Below are positions 17,023 through 26,067 of a stretch of 64,000 bases of DNA, piece after piece. The notes under the pieces were generated by a model. The model did not search any database. It was not told the origin of the DNA and was given only the letters and a program-made list of their open reading frames with translations. The number at the start of each line of letters is the position of its first letter. Within the stretch, counting starts at the first letter, position 1. A program made the translations under genes and the position numbers. This stretch comes from Thermoactinomyces sp. DSM 45892 (GTDB lineage Bacteria > Bacillota > Bacilli > Thermoactinomycetales > Thermoactinomycetaceae), in contig NZ_FNPL01000003.1 in the NCBI RefSeq assembly GCF_900107305.1, forward strand, positions 1-64,000, read 5' to 3'.

Positions 17023-17625
17023 ATGAACAACAAGAGAGAAATTGATTCCGTACAAATATGTGCAACATGTCCCGGAACCCTATGGGGTGCAAAGAGTATC
17101 TGCCGAGTATTCCAGAGGCACATCTCCGAAATCGATCACTGTGAGGAATGGGACAAGCCTTATTTAGAGACAGATCCTATTGATTTAGAACCAGCCTTGG
17201 AGATCCTCCAACGTGTGGATGAGGATTTACGAGATTACCATTGGATGGTGAAAGAGGTAAAGAGATTGGAGTCTCGTTTGCAGGTAGCAGGGAATGCCCC
17301 CACCAGCATGTATGGAGTGGATAGCACTCTACCAAAGCCAACAGGTAGATATAACGATGTAGTAGGGAAAGAAGTCTTGCATCGAATGAGAAAGATCGAG
17401 AGACTATCCAAATTGAAAGAAAAAGTACAGAAAATCGAGCAGGCAGCCGGGACGATTCAGGATGAGAAAGAACGAACCGTATTAGAATGTATTCTGGATG
17501 GTGATCGCATGGGAATTATCGCCCATCATGTGGGACTCTCTAGGCAGAGGCTAAATGAGGTCAAGCGAGAGATCCTGAAAAAGATGGCATGGGAACTCTA
17601 TCAGAAAGAATTAAGGGGAGCATAG
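17023..17625 (+). CDS. Phage late transcriptional regulator (sigma-region-4-like HTH)
   Basis: 200 aa from ATG 17023 with AGGGAGG upstream. The N terminus carries CATCPGTLWGAKSICRVF (Cys cluster). The middle is coiled coil. The C terminus ERTVLECILDGDRMGIIAHHVGLSRQRLNEVKREILKKMA is a sigma-70 region 4-like helix-turn-helix as in ArpU-type regulators. It sits at the end of the early block, just before a 9-bp repeat array and the late genes, so it probably activates late transcription. Confidence 0.75.
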   Translation: MNNKREIDSVQICATCPGTLWGAKSICRVFQRHISEIDHCEEWDKPYLETDPIDLEPALEILQRVDEDLRDYHWMVKEVKRLESRLQVAGNAPTSMYGVDSTLPKPTGRYNDVVGKEVLHRMRKIERLSKLKEKVQKIEQAAGTIQDEKERTVLECILDGDRMGIIAHHVGLSRQRLNEVKREILKKMAWELYQKELRGA

Positions 17626-17643
17626 AATTAAAAATTTGTCAAG

Positions 17644-17697
17644 TTGACAGATCTGACAAAACTGACAAAACGGACAGATCTGACAAAATGGACAAAA
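17644..17697. repeat. Six tandem 9-bp units (consensus NTGACAAAA)
   Basis: Six contiguous 9-bp units: TTGACAGAT, CTGACAAAA, CTGACAAAA, CGGACAGAT, CTGACAAAA, TGGACAAAA. The array starts 18 bp after the late-regulator gene. A short reading frame passes through it, giving three-residue repeats, but has no ribosome binding site, so I read it as a protein-binding site, perhaps for the late regulator. Confidence 0.8.
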
Positions 17698-17751
17698 GTG
17701 GTGGTGATCTCTTTGTTTCTGTTACAATGGGGTTGCAAGATCCGGAATGAG

Positions 17752-17778
17752 GGTGGGCCAAGTGGCTCGCCTTTTTTT
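17752..17778 (+). terminator. Rho-independent terminator
   Basis: GGTGGGCCA and TGGCTCGCC form a 9-bp stem with a 2-nt loop, followed by seven T. It separates the early block from the methyltransferase gene, so that gene needs its own promoter or antitermination. Confidence 0.8.
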
Positions 17779-17806
17779 ATTGGCACTATTTGTAAAGGTG
17801 ATGAAC

Positions 17807-19021
17807 ATGGAGATAAAAAAGATTTCGATAAATGAGATTAACCCTGCTACATACAATCCAAGGAAAGACTTACGTCCCGGAGATCCAGAGTACGAAAAGC
17901 TCAAGCGATCGATTGAGGAGTTTGGATTTGTTGAGCCGTTAGTGTGGAATCAGCGAACTGGACGACTCGTCGGAGGACATCAACGCTTCAAGATTCTTCT
18001 AGAGCAAGGAATGACAGAAGTAGAGTGCTCGATAGTGGATCTGGATGAATCAAAGGAAAAGGCACTTAATATTGCCCTTAATAAAATAGATGGTGACTGG
18101 GATACTCATAAACTAGCAGAGTTACTTGAAGATATTCAATTGATAGGACTTGATGTGGAATTAACTGGCTTTGACTCTACTGAAATAGATAAGATTATGA
18201 GCGATTTCCTCTATGAGATGGAACCCGAGGAGGATGACTTCGATCTAGAAGTAGAACTAGAAAAGATCGAGGAACCGATTACTCAAAAAGGGGATCTTTG
18301 GATTCTTGGGAAGCATCGTCTCCTTTGTGGAGATGCAACTTCTAGTGAGGATCTGAATCGACTCATGGATGGTCAATTAGCTAACATGGTGTTTGTAGAT
18401 CCGCCTTATAATGTGGGATATATTGGAAAAACAAAAGATGCTCTTACCATTCAAAACGATAAGATGGGAAATCAGCAATTCTATCAGTTTCTATTTGATG
18501 CATTCTCGAATATGTATGCCGTCACTCACCCGGGTGGCGGTATTTATATTTGTCACGCAGATAGCGAAGGCATTAACTTTCGCACTGCCATGGTAAACGC
18601 AGGATGGGATCTCAAACAATGCATTGTCTGGGTGAAAAACACCATTGTGTTGGGACGGCAATATTATCAATGGAAACATGAACCGATTCTCTATGGCTGG
18701 AAACCGGGGAAAGCCCACCAATGGATGGGGGATCGCAAACAATCCACCGTCTGGGAGTTTGACAAGCCATCTCGAAGCAAAGACCATCCAACTATGAAAC
18801 CTGTGGGGATACCGATGCAAGCGATTAAGAATTCGTCTCCAGTGGATGGAATTATTTTAGATTCTTTCTTAGGGTCTGGTTCGACTTTGATTGCAGCAGA
18901 GCAGACAAATCGGATTTGCTACGGACTAGAGCTAGATCCGAGATATTGCGATGTGATTGTAAAGAGATGGGAAAAACACACAGGGAACAATGCGGAGAGA
19001 ATACCGAAGATAGAAAACTAG
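17807..19021 (+). CDS. ParB-like domain fused to adenine/cytosine-N4 DNA methyltransferase
   Basis: 404 aa from ATG 17807 with AAAGGTGA upstream. Residues ~1-130 are a ParB/Srx-type domain (INEINPATYNPRKDLR, VGGHQRF). The rest is a DNA methylase with motif IV DPPY (~200) and motif I LDSFLGSGST (~365) in the beta-class order. No restriction partner lies beside it, so it probably protects phage DNA from host restriction. Confidence 0.93.
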   Translation: MEIKKISINEINPATYNPRKDLRPGDPEYEKLKRSIEEFGFVEPLVWNQRTGRLVGGHQRFKILLEQGMTEVECSIVDLDESKEKALNIALNKIDGDWDTHKLAELLEDIQLIGLDVELTGFDSTEIDKIMSDFLYEMEPEEDDFDLEVELEKIEEPITQKGDLWILGKHRLLCGDATSSEDLNRLMDGQLANMVFVDPPYNVGYIGKTKDALTIQNDKMGNQQFYQFLFDAFSNMYAVTHPGGGIYICHADSEGINFRTAMVNAGWDLKQCIVWVKNTIVLGRQYYQWKHEPILYGWKPGKAHQWMGDRKQSTVWEFDKPSRSKDHPTMKPVGIPMQAIKNSSPVDGIILDSFLGSGSTLIAAEQTNRICYGLELDPRYCDVIVKRWEKHTGNNAERIPKIEN

Positions 19022-19051
19022 GATCAGTGGAATAGAAGGTGGTGAGGAGGA

Positions 19052-19480
19052 ATGGCAGGTGGTAGACCAGAGAAGCTAACTCCAGAGATACAGCAGAAGA
19101 TTGTTGATGCATTACGTATGGGTAACTATATCGAAACCGCCTCAGCCTTTGCGGGAATCCATAAGTCGACCTTGTACGATTGGCTCAAGAAAGGGGCCAG
19201 ATCCACGGATGAAAATGACAAATATAGGCAGTTTTCCGACGCAATTGAAAAAGCAATGGCCGAAGCTGAAATGAGAGATGTAGCGGTCATCGCTCAAGCA
19301 TCCAAGGATAACTGGCAGGCAGCTGCATGGAGGTTAGAGCGGAAGTATCCGAACCGATGGGGCCGGAAGACGCAGCACGAGATTAGCGGTATAGATGGCA
19401 AGCCGATAGAGATTGCACCTAAACAACTATTGGCAGATAAGTTGGAGCAGTTGGCCAAGAAACGAGAAGAAAAGCCTTAG
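19052..19480 (+). CDS. terS: Terminase small subunit
   Basis: 142 aa, with GTGAGGAGG before the ATG. AGGRPEKLTPEIQQKIVDALRMGNYIETASAFAGIHKSTLYDWLKKG is the HTH DNA-recognition domain of phage small terminases; the remainder is helical. It recognises the packaging site. The large subunit follows 1.2 kb downstream, separated by three small leftward genes. Confidence 0.85.
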   Translation: MAGGRPEKLTPEIQQKIVDALRMGNYIETASAFAGIHKSTLYDWLKKGARSTDENDKYRQFSDAIEKAMAEAEMRDVAVIAQASKDNWQAAAWRLERKYPNRWGRKTQHEISGIDGKPIEIAPKQLLADKLEQLAKKREEKP

Positions 19481-19513
19481 CCTGTGGATGGCTAGGGCTA
19501 GGCCTGTGATGAT

Positions 19514-19735
19514 TTATAGACCTTTGATAATTGCTTCTAGTATTCCAATGTGGTCACAAAGTTCATCCGTATCGATAGAAGCCACATAGTTTCCACGATT
19601 TAGAATGAACATGGTTGGAAGCCTTAGCGGATAGATGATGATGATATCTTTAAAGGTATACACATGGTGCTCTCCTTCTACGATAGCTTCGATGAATTCT
19701 TGATAGTTGTTGCATTCGCAAACCTTGGTTTCCAT
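19514..19735 (-). CDS. Small phage protein, unknown
   Basis: 73 aa. AAGGGG lies 11-16 nt upstream of the ATG, somewhat far. Contains two Cys at the start (VCECNNY) and acidic C terminus (TDELCDHIGILEAI). It is the last of three small leftward ORFs inserted between the terminase subunits. No family recognised. Confidence 0.55.
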   Translation of the reverse strand: METKVCECNNYQEFIEAIVEGEHHVYTFKDIIIIYPLRLPTMFILNRGNYVASIDTDELCDHIGILEAIIKGL

Positions 19736-19853
19736 TTTTTGATTTCCCCTTACTTTTTAGTATAGTAGTTACCCCTAGCTGAGTAGGGATTGTTTGGCTT
19801 TGTACTATTTGATTTCTACATACCGCCTTATAGTGGCTAGGGCTTCGTTGTAG

Positions 19854-20000
19854 CTACCGCAAGCTTGTACCTCCCGCTATTATGGCGGAGGCTTGGTCGT
19901 CTAGTCCGGCCTTTTTTAGTGCGCGGTAGGCAATCCCCATTAGGTTAAAAATGTTGACGTCTTCCTCTAGTAGCTTTGCCATTGGCTTGCTTGTATTCAT
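19854..20000 (-). CDS. 48-aa phage protein, unknown
   Basis: Starts MNTSKPMAKLLEEDVN and continues as an amphipathic helical protein, ending TSLR. The ribosome binding site CTAGGAGG is strong and well spaced. A TTGATT-17-TATCAT promoter lies just upstream (20040-20068). The combination makes it a real gene despite its length. No function recognised. Confidence 0.7.
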   Translation of the reverse strand: MNTSKPMAKLLEEDVNIFNLMGIAYRALKKAGLDDQASAIIAGGTSLR

Positions 20001-20039
20001 GTTTGTATCCTCCTAGTGGTTTGTTGTTCTTGCAACCAC

Positions 20040-20068
20040 ATGATAGCTCGATACATATCATAAATCAA
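20040..20068 (-). promoter_or_regulatory. Leftward phage promoter with AATCAA/TTGATT palindrome
   Basis: On the minus strand: TTGATT (20063-20068), 17 bp, TATCAT (20040-20045). The -35 is half of an inverted repeat AATCAA-N9-TTGATT (20063-20083), which could be an operator. About 65 bp here are repeated, with changes, at 20607-20670. Confidence 0.65.
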
Positions 20069-20137
20069 CTTAATTTATTGATTAAAATAAAAAACAATCT
20101 TAATCTATTTATATAGATTGACTTGACACAATGAAAA

Positions 20138-20170
20138 GGCCCCAACCGAATGGTGGGGTTATCTGGAAAA
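20138..20170. terminator. Possible terminator hairpin
   Basis: CCCCAACC and GGTGGGG pair around a short loop (GAAT). It lies between the two leftward small genes, downstream of the 59-aa gene. The T run is poor. Confidence 0.35.
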
Positions 20171-20387
20171 TACTGATTTAATAAAATGCCAGTAGGTCTA
20201 CCCCTCCTATTAGATCTACTATAGCTGGAATATATTTAAACTAATTAACGCATTAACGTATCAAAACAGTTCTTTTGTTACGTTACATTTAACGTTTATA
20301 AGTGGGATGGAGCTTCTAAAAATGAGTGTAATTACCTTGGGATAATAGAAATAAAAAAGCCACCCGCTTTGGATGGCTAGTCGTTGC

Positions 20388-20567
20388 CTATATTTCTTTT
20401 TCTAGTTCAAGGCGGAACTCGTTCAGTTCGTACCGTGTATCGCTATAGGTTTCCTTATACTCCTCGCCTAGTAGGTGGGGGCAGTGGCCTAGTAGGTGGT
20501 TTAAAAAAGTTACCTGCTCCTCGGTAAGTTTCCAAGTTACGTACTTTACTCCATTTTCGTTTCGCAT
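20388..20567 (-). CDS. 59-aa phage protein, unknown
   Basis: Starts MRNENGVKYVTWKLTEEQ and ends in a charged helix (RLELEKEI). A perfect AAAGGAGG site precedes the ATG, and a TTGATT-17-TATGAT promoter lies at 20611-20639. It contains HLLGHCPHLLGEEY, with His and Cys that could bind a metal. No family recognised. Confidence 0.7.
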   Translation of the reverse strand: MRNENGVKYVTWKLTEEQVTFLNHLLGHCPHLLGEEYKETYSDTRYELNEFRLELEKEI

Positions 20568-20610
20568 GCTGTATTCCTCCTTTGTAGTTGTACCTTCTTG
20601 GTACAGTCAC

Positions 20611-20639
20611 ATCATAGCTCGACGTGTATAGTTAATCAA
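20611..20639 (-). promoter_or_regulatory. Leftward phage promoter, second copy
   Basis: On the minus strand: TTGATT (20634-20639), 17 bp, TATGAT (20611-20616), again with the AATCAA...TTGATT palindrome and the following AATAATCTT-like tail. It matches the element at 20040-20068, so both small genes are probably co-regulated. Confidence 0.65.
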
Positions 20640-20701
20640 CTCAATTTATTGATTTTATATAAAAATAATCTTTATATTATTACATAAGGTGGTGGAAATA
20701 A

Positions 20702-21988
20702 ATGGGTCAATCGTTAGCTATATCAGTCAGTTCCCTAACGGAAGACGAGAGACATGAGCTACTTTCCTCGCTATCAGCCGAAGAAGCCCAAGCTCTCCTT
20801 TACGATTGGCGATTCTGGGCTCGTCCAAATCAACTACCACCAGAAGGTAGCTGGAGGACATGGCTATTACTTGCAGGCAGGGGATTTGGAAAGACACGAA
20901 CGGGGGCAGAGTGGGTACGGTTCTTGGTAGAAACAGGACAGGCGAAACGTGTGGCTCTCGTTGCTCCCACGGCGGCCGATGCCCGGGATGTCATTGTAGA
21001 GGGAGAGTCGGGGATATTGGCTATATCCTCCCCTTGGTTCCAGCCCATCTATGAGCCTTCGAAACGACGTATTACATGGCCGAACGGAGCTATTGCCACC
21101 TTATACTCAGCGGATGAGCCTGAAAGACTTCGTGGTCCACAGCACGATGCCGCTTGGTGCGACGAACTCGCTGCATGGAGATACCCAGATAGTTGGGATA
21201 TGTTGTTGTTTGGATTGCGATTGGGAGCCGATCCAAGAGTGGTGGTAACGACCACTCCCAAGCCTACCCCTATTATTAAATCGCTTGTAAAAGTTGAAAC
21301 TACAGCAATAACCAAGGGTTCCACCTTTGATAATGCCGAAAACTTGGCCCCTGCCTTCTTGAAGCAAATTCTATCTAAGTACGAAGGAACCCGGTTAGGG
21401 AAACAAGAGTTATATGCGGAAATCCTCGACGACAATCCCGGAGCCCTCTGGAATCAACGGATGTTGGACAAGCTCCGAGTCAAAGAACACCCCGATCTCA
21501 TCCGGGTAGTGGTAGCTATCGACCCGGCCGTGACCAGTCATGAGGAATCGGATGAAACGGGAATGATTGTGGCAGGAGTAGGAGTAGACGGACATGGATA
21601 TGTACTAGAAGATCTTTCTTGCCGGAGTACACCAGACGGATGGGCTCGAATAGCAGTGGAAGCGTATCATCGTCACCGGGCAGATCGGGTAGTGGCGGAA
21701 ACCAATAATGGTGGAGATATGGTAGAGCATACCATTCGAACGGTGGATGAATCGGCGTCCTACAAAAAGCTCCATGCCTCCCGGGGGAAATTAACCCGAG
21801 CTGAGCCTATCGCCGCCTTGTATGAACAAGGGCGTGTCCACCATGTTGGAGATTTAGGCGACTTGGAGGATCAATTGTGTTCGTGGACTCCGGGTGAAAA
21901 GTCTCCGGATAGAATGGACGCTTTGGTGTGGTCGCTAACGGAGTTAATGCTGGATGATAAACCAGAACCAAGGATTAGAGTTTTGTAA
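20702..21988 (+). CDS. terL: Terminase large subunit
   Basis: 428 aa. Walker A LLAGRGFGKTRTG near residue 62, Walker B-like AWCDELAAW near 158, and a C-terminal nuclease domain with AIDPAVTS, ETNNGGD and DRMDALVWSL. This is the terminase/packaging motor type shared by many HK97-like phages and gene transfer agents. AAGGTGG precedes the ATG. Confidence 0.95.
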   Translation: MGQSLAISVSSLTEDERHELLSSLSAEEAQALLYDWRFWARPNQLPPEGSWRTWLLLAGRGFGKTRTGAEWVRFLVETGQAKRVALVAPTAADARDVIVEGESGILAISSPWFQPIYEPSKRRITWPNGAIATLYSADEPERLRGPQHDAAWCDELAAWRYPDSWDMLLFGLRLGADPRVVVTTTPKPTPIIKSLVKVETTAITKGSTFDNAENLAPAFLKQILSKYEGTRLGKQELYAEILDDNPGALWNQRMLDKLRVKEHPDLIRVVVAIDPAVTSHEESDETGMIVAGVGVDGHGYVLEDLSCRSTPDGWARIAVEAYHRHRADRVVAETNNGGDMVEHTIRTVDESASYKKLHASRGKLTRAEPIAALYEQGRVHHVGDLGDLEDQLCSWTPGEKSPDRMDALVWSLTELMLDDKPEPRIRVL

Positions 21989-21993
21989 GGGAG

Positions 21994-24081
21994 GTGGATT
22001 CGATTCTTCGAGAAAAAATTGCAAGGTGGTTATTAAAATCAGCATCAGGTGGAGCTCCTATCTTCATTGGTAATCAACATGGAGTTCCGCAGTTTAATTC
22101 TTGGGATGCGGAAAAGGCAATAAGAGAAGGCTACCAATCTAGCACATGGGTGTATGCCTGTGTTAAGAAATTGGCAGATCAGGTAGCTTCTGTTCCACTG
22201 GTTGTATGGAAGAAGTCTGGAGTAAAGAAGTCAGAGTGGATACGAGCGCCTGAGCATCCATTAGAACAGCTATTACAAATGCCGAATTCACGGATGACAG
22301 GAATTCAAATGAATAAAGCGATGACCACCTATCTCCACCTCGCAGGAAATCACTACTGGTACATCATTGAGATAGGAGGTGTTCCCAGAGAACTATGGCC
22401 ACTCAGACCAGATAGGGTTCGCCCCATTCCATCGAATACCGATTTCATTGGAGGATATCAGTACAACCTTGATGGAGTCAGTCTGTGTTTTGATGTGAAT
22501 GAGATTTCCCACTTCCGCTTCCTAGATCCCTGCAATGATTTTTTAGGTATGAGTTCCTTGCAGGCTGTGGCTAGGATTGTGGATACAGATCATGAAGCTG
22601 TAGATTGGAATAAGAATAGTATGGAAAATCGGGCGGTTCCACCGGGAGCCTTGGTTGCGGATGGAAACTTAACAGAGGACCAATTCACTCGCCTCAAAGG
22701 GGAAGTCGAACAGAAAATAAGTGGTGTAAGGAATGCTAGAAAGCCTCTCCTATTAGAAGCAGGATTAAAATGGCAGTCTTTTGCTATTTCTCCAACCGAT
22801 ATGGATTTCATCGAGGGTAGGAGGATAAATAGGGAAGAGATTTGTGCGGCATTCGGAGTTCCCCCAGTATTGGTTGGTATTCAAGATCAATCTACCTACA
22901 ACAACTACGAAACAGCGAAGAGGGCCCTTTGGGAAGATACGATTATCCCATATTTAGAGGACATTGTGGCCCAAATCAATCAAGATCTCACACCCCGCTT
23001 TGGGGATAACCTGTGGGTGGAGCCAGATCTTACAGAAATTCCAGCTTTGCAGGAGAAGTTTGATGATAAAGTAACCTCTGCCCAGAAGCTATGGTCCATG
23101 GGGATCCCATTCTCAAAATTGAACGAAAGACTGGAATTAGGAATGGATGATATTCCCGATGCAGATACACAGTGGGTTCCGAGCAGTATGGTTCCCGTTC
23201 AGAAAGAAGATCCATTGGAAGGGGAGCCGGAAACCCTGAAGCCAGAGCGAGAGGAGAATCATTCCAAAGGAATGCATTTTGTGAACGGATTCCAGTTGGA
23301 AACAGAAGAACAGAGAATTCTTTACTGGAAGGCAACTGATCAACAAAGAGAGAGATATGTGGCTCCTGTTATAAAACGATTGAGGAAACAATTTCGATCG
23401 GAAGAGCAAAAGGCAATCGAGTCACTTAAGCGAAATCATGGGGATATAGGTGAGATTAATTCAGTCATTCGTAGTCAGAAAAGCGAATGGGAAAAACTCC
23501 TCAAAAGCATCTATCTAGCTGTTATGAAAGATTTTGGAACCTCTACTTGGGAGGGACTGAAATCTTCTTTCTTTTCCTATGAGACCAAGGAAGAGAACTT
23601 TGATGTGTGGAGTACTGAGATTCAAGAATGGATCTCCACTGTAGTAGGAAAAAAGATTACGCAAATCACTGACACTACATTGGAACTGGTGCGAAAGGAG
23701 CTAGGAGAAGGTGTGCAAGAAGGAGAGGGGATTCCACAACTAGCTAATCGATTAAGACAGGTATACGAAGGTTTTTCCACACACCGATCTGTTACTATCG
23801 CGAGAACCGAAGTGATTTCATCCAGTAATGCGGCGAGTCGCTTTGCCGCCAAACAGTCTGGATTGGAATTAGAAAAGGAGTGGATCTCCACACGCGATTC
23901 ACGCACCCGACCTTCCCACCAACATCTAGATCGAGAACGAAGAGCGATGGATGAATCCTATTCGAATGGTCTCCTGTTTCCCGGGGATCCATCGGGAAAA
24001 GCGAATGAGACGATCAAATGTCGTTGTACCGAGGGTTATATTCTAAAGGAACGAAAGGAGGAATCCCATCATGCAATATAA
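21994..24081 (+). CDS. Portal protein fused to MuF-like minor head protein
   Basis: 695 aa. Residues ~1-420 are an HK97-type portal (AIREGYQSSTWVYACVKKLADQVASVPLVVW, FGVPPVLVG, NNYETAKRALWEDTIIPYLE). The C-terminal ~270 residues carry a MuF/SPP1 gp7-like domain (IARTEVISSSNAASRFAAKQSG, KEWISTRDSRTRPSHQHLD, KCRCTEGY). These are usually separate genes. Start: GTG 21994 overlaps the ribosome binding site AAGGGAGGT, so the true start may be an ATT at 22003. It overlaps the protease gene by 11 nt. Confidence 0.92.
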   Translation: MDSILREKIARWLLKSASGGAPIFIGNQHGVPQFNSWDAEKAIREGYQSSTWVYACVKKLADQVASVPLVVWKKSGVKKSEWIRAPEHPLEQLLQMPNSRMTGIQMNKAMTTYLHLAGNHYWYIIEIGGVPRELWPLRPDRVRPIPSNTDFIGGYQYNLDGVSLCFDVNEISHFRFLDPCNDFLGMSSLQAVARIVDTDHEAVDWNKNSMENRAVPPGALVADGNLTEDQFTRLKGEVEQKISGVRNARKPLLLEAGLKWQSFAISPTDMDFIEGRRINREEICAAFGVPPVLVGIQDQSTYNNYETAKRALWEDTIIPYLEDIVAQINQDLTPRFGDNLWVEPDLTEIPALQEKFDDKVTSAQKLWSMGIPFSKLNERLELGMDDIPDADTQWVPSSMVPVQKEDPLEGEPETLKPEREENHSKGMHFVNGFQLETEEQRILYWKATDQQRERYVAPVIKRLRKQFRSEEQKAIESLKRNHGDIGEINSVIRSQKSEWEKLLKSIYLAVMKDFGTSTWEGLKSSFFSYETKEENFDVWSTEIQEWISTVVGKKITQITDTTLELVRKELGEGVQEGEGIPQLANRLRQVYEGFSTHRSVTIARTEVISSSNAASRFAAKQSGLELEKEWISTRDSRTRPSHQHLDRERRAMDESYSNGLLFPGDPSGKANETIKCRCTEGYILKERKEESHHAI

Positions 24082-24796
24082 ATCTTTTCCAGTAGAGTAC
24101 AAAGTAAATGAAGACAAACGAGAGATTGAAGCCTATGTTTCGATTTTTGATTACGTGGACGCAGGGAAAGATCGAGTCAAAAAAGGAGCATTCTTGAAAA
24201 CACTTCAAGAAGAGCGAACCCAATCGAGAGTGAAAGCTCTCTACCAGCATGATCCCAAGAGCCCAGTGGGGAGACCACGAGTTATGGAGGAAGATTCGAT
24301 TGGGCTATTCACTGTGACTCCCATCTCCAGGACGACACTCGGAAACGATCTTCTCATTTTAGCAAAAGACGGAGTCATCACCGAGACGAGCATTGGATAT
24401 GCCACTGTCAAGGAAGAGTATAACCAAGATGAGGGAATTCGGGATCTAGTGGAGTTAAAGTTGTGGGAGTATAGCTATGTTACGTGGGGGATGAACGATC
24501 TCGCTCTTGTAACAGGAGTAAAGTCGTTAGATCAATTGTGGAACTATCTCGATGTGATACATGAATACCAAAAAGAAGTGAAAGCAGGGCGGGTGTTATC
24601 TGAGAAGAATCGATCACTCATCCAACAAGCCTATGACGCACTAGGCGACCTCCTTCTTCAAGTAGACGATTCATCCAAGGCTACAGATGACCAGAAGGAT
24701 ATGGGGGATTCTTACATGGCAGAAGTAAAACGATTGGCTGAAGAGATCCAGCTGGAAGTGGATCTAACCAACATATTAAAAGAGGTGTCACGCTAA
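24071..24796 (+). CDS. HK97-type prohead protease (S78)
   Basis: 241 aa, AAGGAGG before ATG. YQHDPKSPVGRP holds the catalytic His and TETSIGY the catalytic Ser, as in HK97 gp4. FRAYVSIFDYVDAGKDRVKKGAF-type N terminus is standard. It cleaves capsid scaffold during head maturation and lies directly before the capsid gene. Confidence 0.95.
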   Translation: MQYKSFPVEYKVNEDKREIEAYVSIFDYVDAGKDRVKKGAFLKTLQEERTQSRVKALYQHDPKSPVGRPRVMEEDSIGLFTVTPISRTTLGNDLLILAKDGVITETSIGYATVKEEYNQDEGIRDLVELKLWEYSYVTWGMNDLALVTGVKSLDQLWNYLDVIHEYQKEVKAGRVLSEKNRSLIQQAYDALGDLLLQVDDSSKATDDQKDMGDSYMAEVKRLAEEIQLEVDLTNILKEVSR

Positions 24797-26025
24797 TGGC
24801 AGATATGCTAAAAGAACTGTTAGAAGGAATTAAACAAAACACAGCAGGGCTTCGCTCCGAACTGGATGAGCTGAAAGGAAAACATCCATTGGAAGATCCA
24901 CTGGTGAAAGAGAAACTGGAGCGATATGATCAAGAGTTTGTCGAACTGAAAAAGTCATACGAGGAAGAGAAAAAGGCTCGTGAGCAGGTGGAACTCAAAC
25001 TGCAACGGGCTAAATTTTTGCCCGGAGATCCTCAGAATATAATCAATGAGGAACAGAACTTGCAGAAGAAAGCCTTTGAAAAGTTCATTCGTTACGGTGT
25101 TGGGGAATCTTCCAAGGCTTCTTGGGCTCCAGAAGAATGGAAAGCATTGTCTTCTCTTTCTGACCAAGACGGTGGTTTCTTGATTCTTCCTGATTTCGAG
25201 AATGAAATCTTGAAAATCGCGCAAGATTCGGCAGAAGTTCGTCCTGTTGCTAATGTGGGAACGACCAACCGAGATCGCGTTCAAGTCGGGAAGATTACAC
25301 AGAGGGCTGTGATTGGTTGGGGAAATGAAAATGTAGCCGTTGATCCTCAAGACTTAAAATTTGGGCTAGAAGACATGCCAATCAATGAGATTACTGCTCT
25401 TGTATTGATCCCGAACTCTACCTTGGAGGATGCTGGAGCCAATATTTTTAGTGAGTTGTCCATGATTTTTGGTGAGGATATCGCAGCTGAGGAAGACGAT
25501 CAGTTTATGATTGGCCATGGGGTTGGGCGACCAGAGGGCATTTTGTCCAATACGGAAGTACAGTCGAGATATGTAGCATCAGGAGTGGCTGGAGCTTTAA
25601 CTGATGCCTCTCACAATGGTGTGGATGCCTTGATCCAAGCACAATACAAGCTCAAAAAAATCTATCGAAGAAGTGGAACATGGGCATTCAATAGTTCAAC
25701 AGAGAGTGTCATTCGCCAAATCAAAAATGGAAATGGAGACTATGTATGGCAACCCCCAGTGCAAGCAGGGGCTCCAGCAACTTTATTAGGGAATTCGATT
25801 ATTAATCCAGAGGGAACCCCTGACATCGCAGCAAACTCTTATCCAATTTTGTTCGGGGATTTCCGTCGTGGATACCGAATCAGAGATCGGAAAGGGATGA
25901 CCATTCAGAGATTGGTAGAGCGTTATGCGGAGTATCGTCAAACTGGATTTCTCATTACGAAACGTGTGGGCGGACAAGTTGTGTTACCTGAATCATTCGT
26001 TCCGATTAAAATTGCTACTAACTAA
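24796..26025 (+). CDS. HK97-family major capsid protein
   Basis: 409 aa. The start overlaps the protease stop by 1 nt. Residues ~1-110 are a coiled-coil scaffold (delta) domain. The rest has the HK97 fold: DGGFLILPDFENEIL, ADIAAEEDDQFMIGHG, PEGIL and a C-terminal RVGGQVVLPE segment. The protease likely removes the N-terminal domain. Confidence 0.96.
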   Translation: MADMLKELLEGIKQNTAGLRSELDELKGKHPLEDPLVKEKLERYDQEFVELKKSYEEEKKAREQVELKLQRAKFLPGDPQNIINEEQNLQKKAFEKFIRYGVGESSKASWAPEEWKALSSLSDQDGGFLILPDFENEILKIAQDSAEVRPVANVGTTNRDRVQVGKITQRAVIGWGNENVAVDPQDLKFGLEDMPINEITALVLIPNSTLEDAGANIFSELSMIFGEDIAAEEDDQFMIGHGVGRPEGILSNTEVQSRYVASGVAGALTDASHNGVDALIQAQYKLKKIYRRSGTWAFNSSTESVIRQIKNGNGDYVWQPPVQAGAPATLLGNSIINPEGTPDIAANSYPILFGDFRRGYRIRDRKGMTIQRLVERYAEYRQTGFLITKRVGGQVVLPESFVPIKIATN

Positions 26026-26067
26026 TTGTGGTTAGTGGCTTATTCTTTCTTCTAGGAGAGTGGCAAT

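Noticed and set aside
17644-17835. 63-codon frame with LTK/LTD repeats
   Set aside because: It is the translation of the 9-bp DNA array and then runs through a terminator hairpin; no ribosome binding site.
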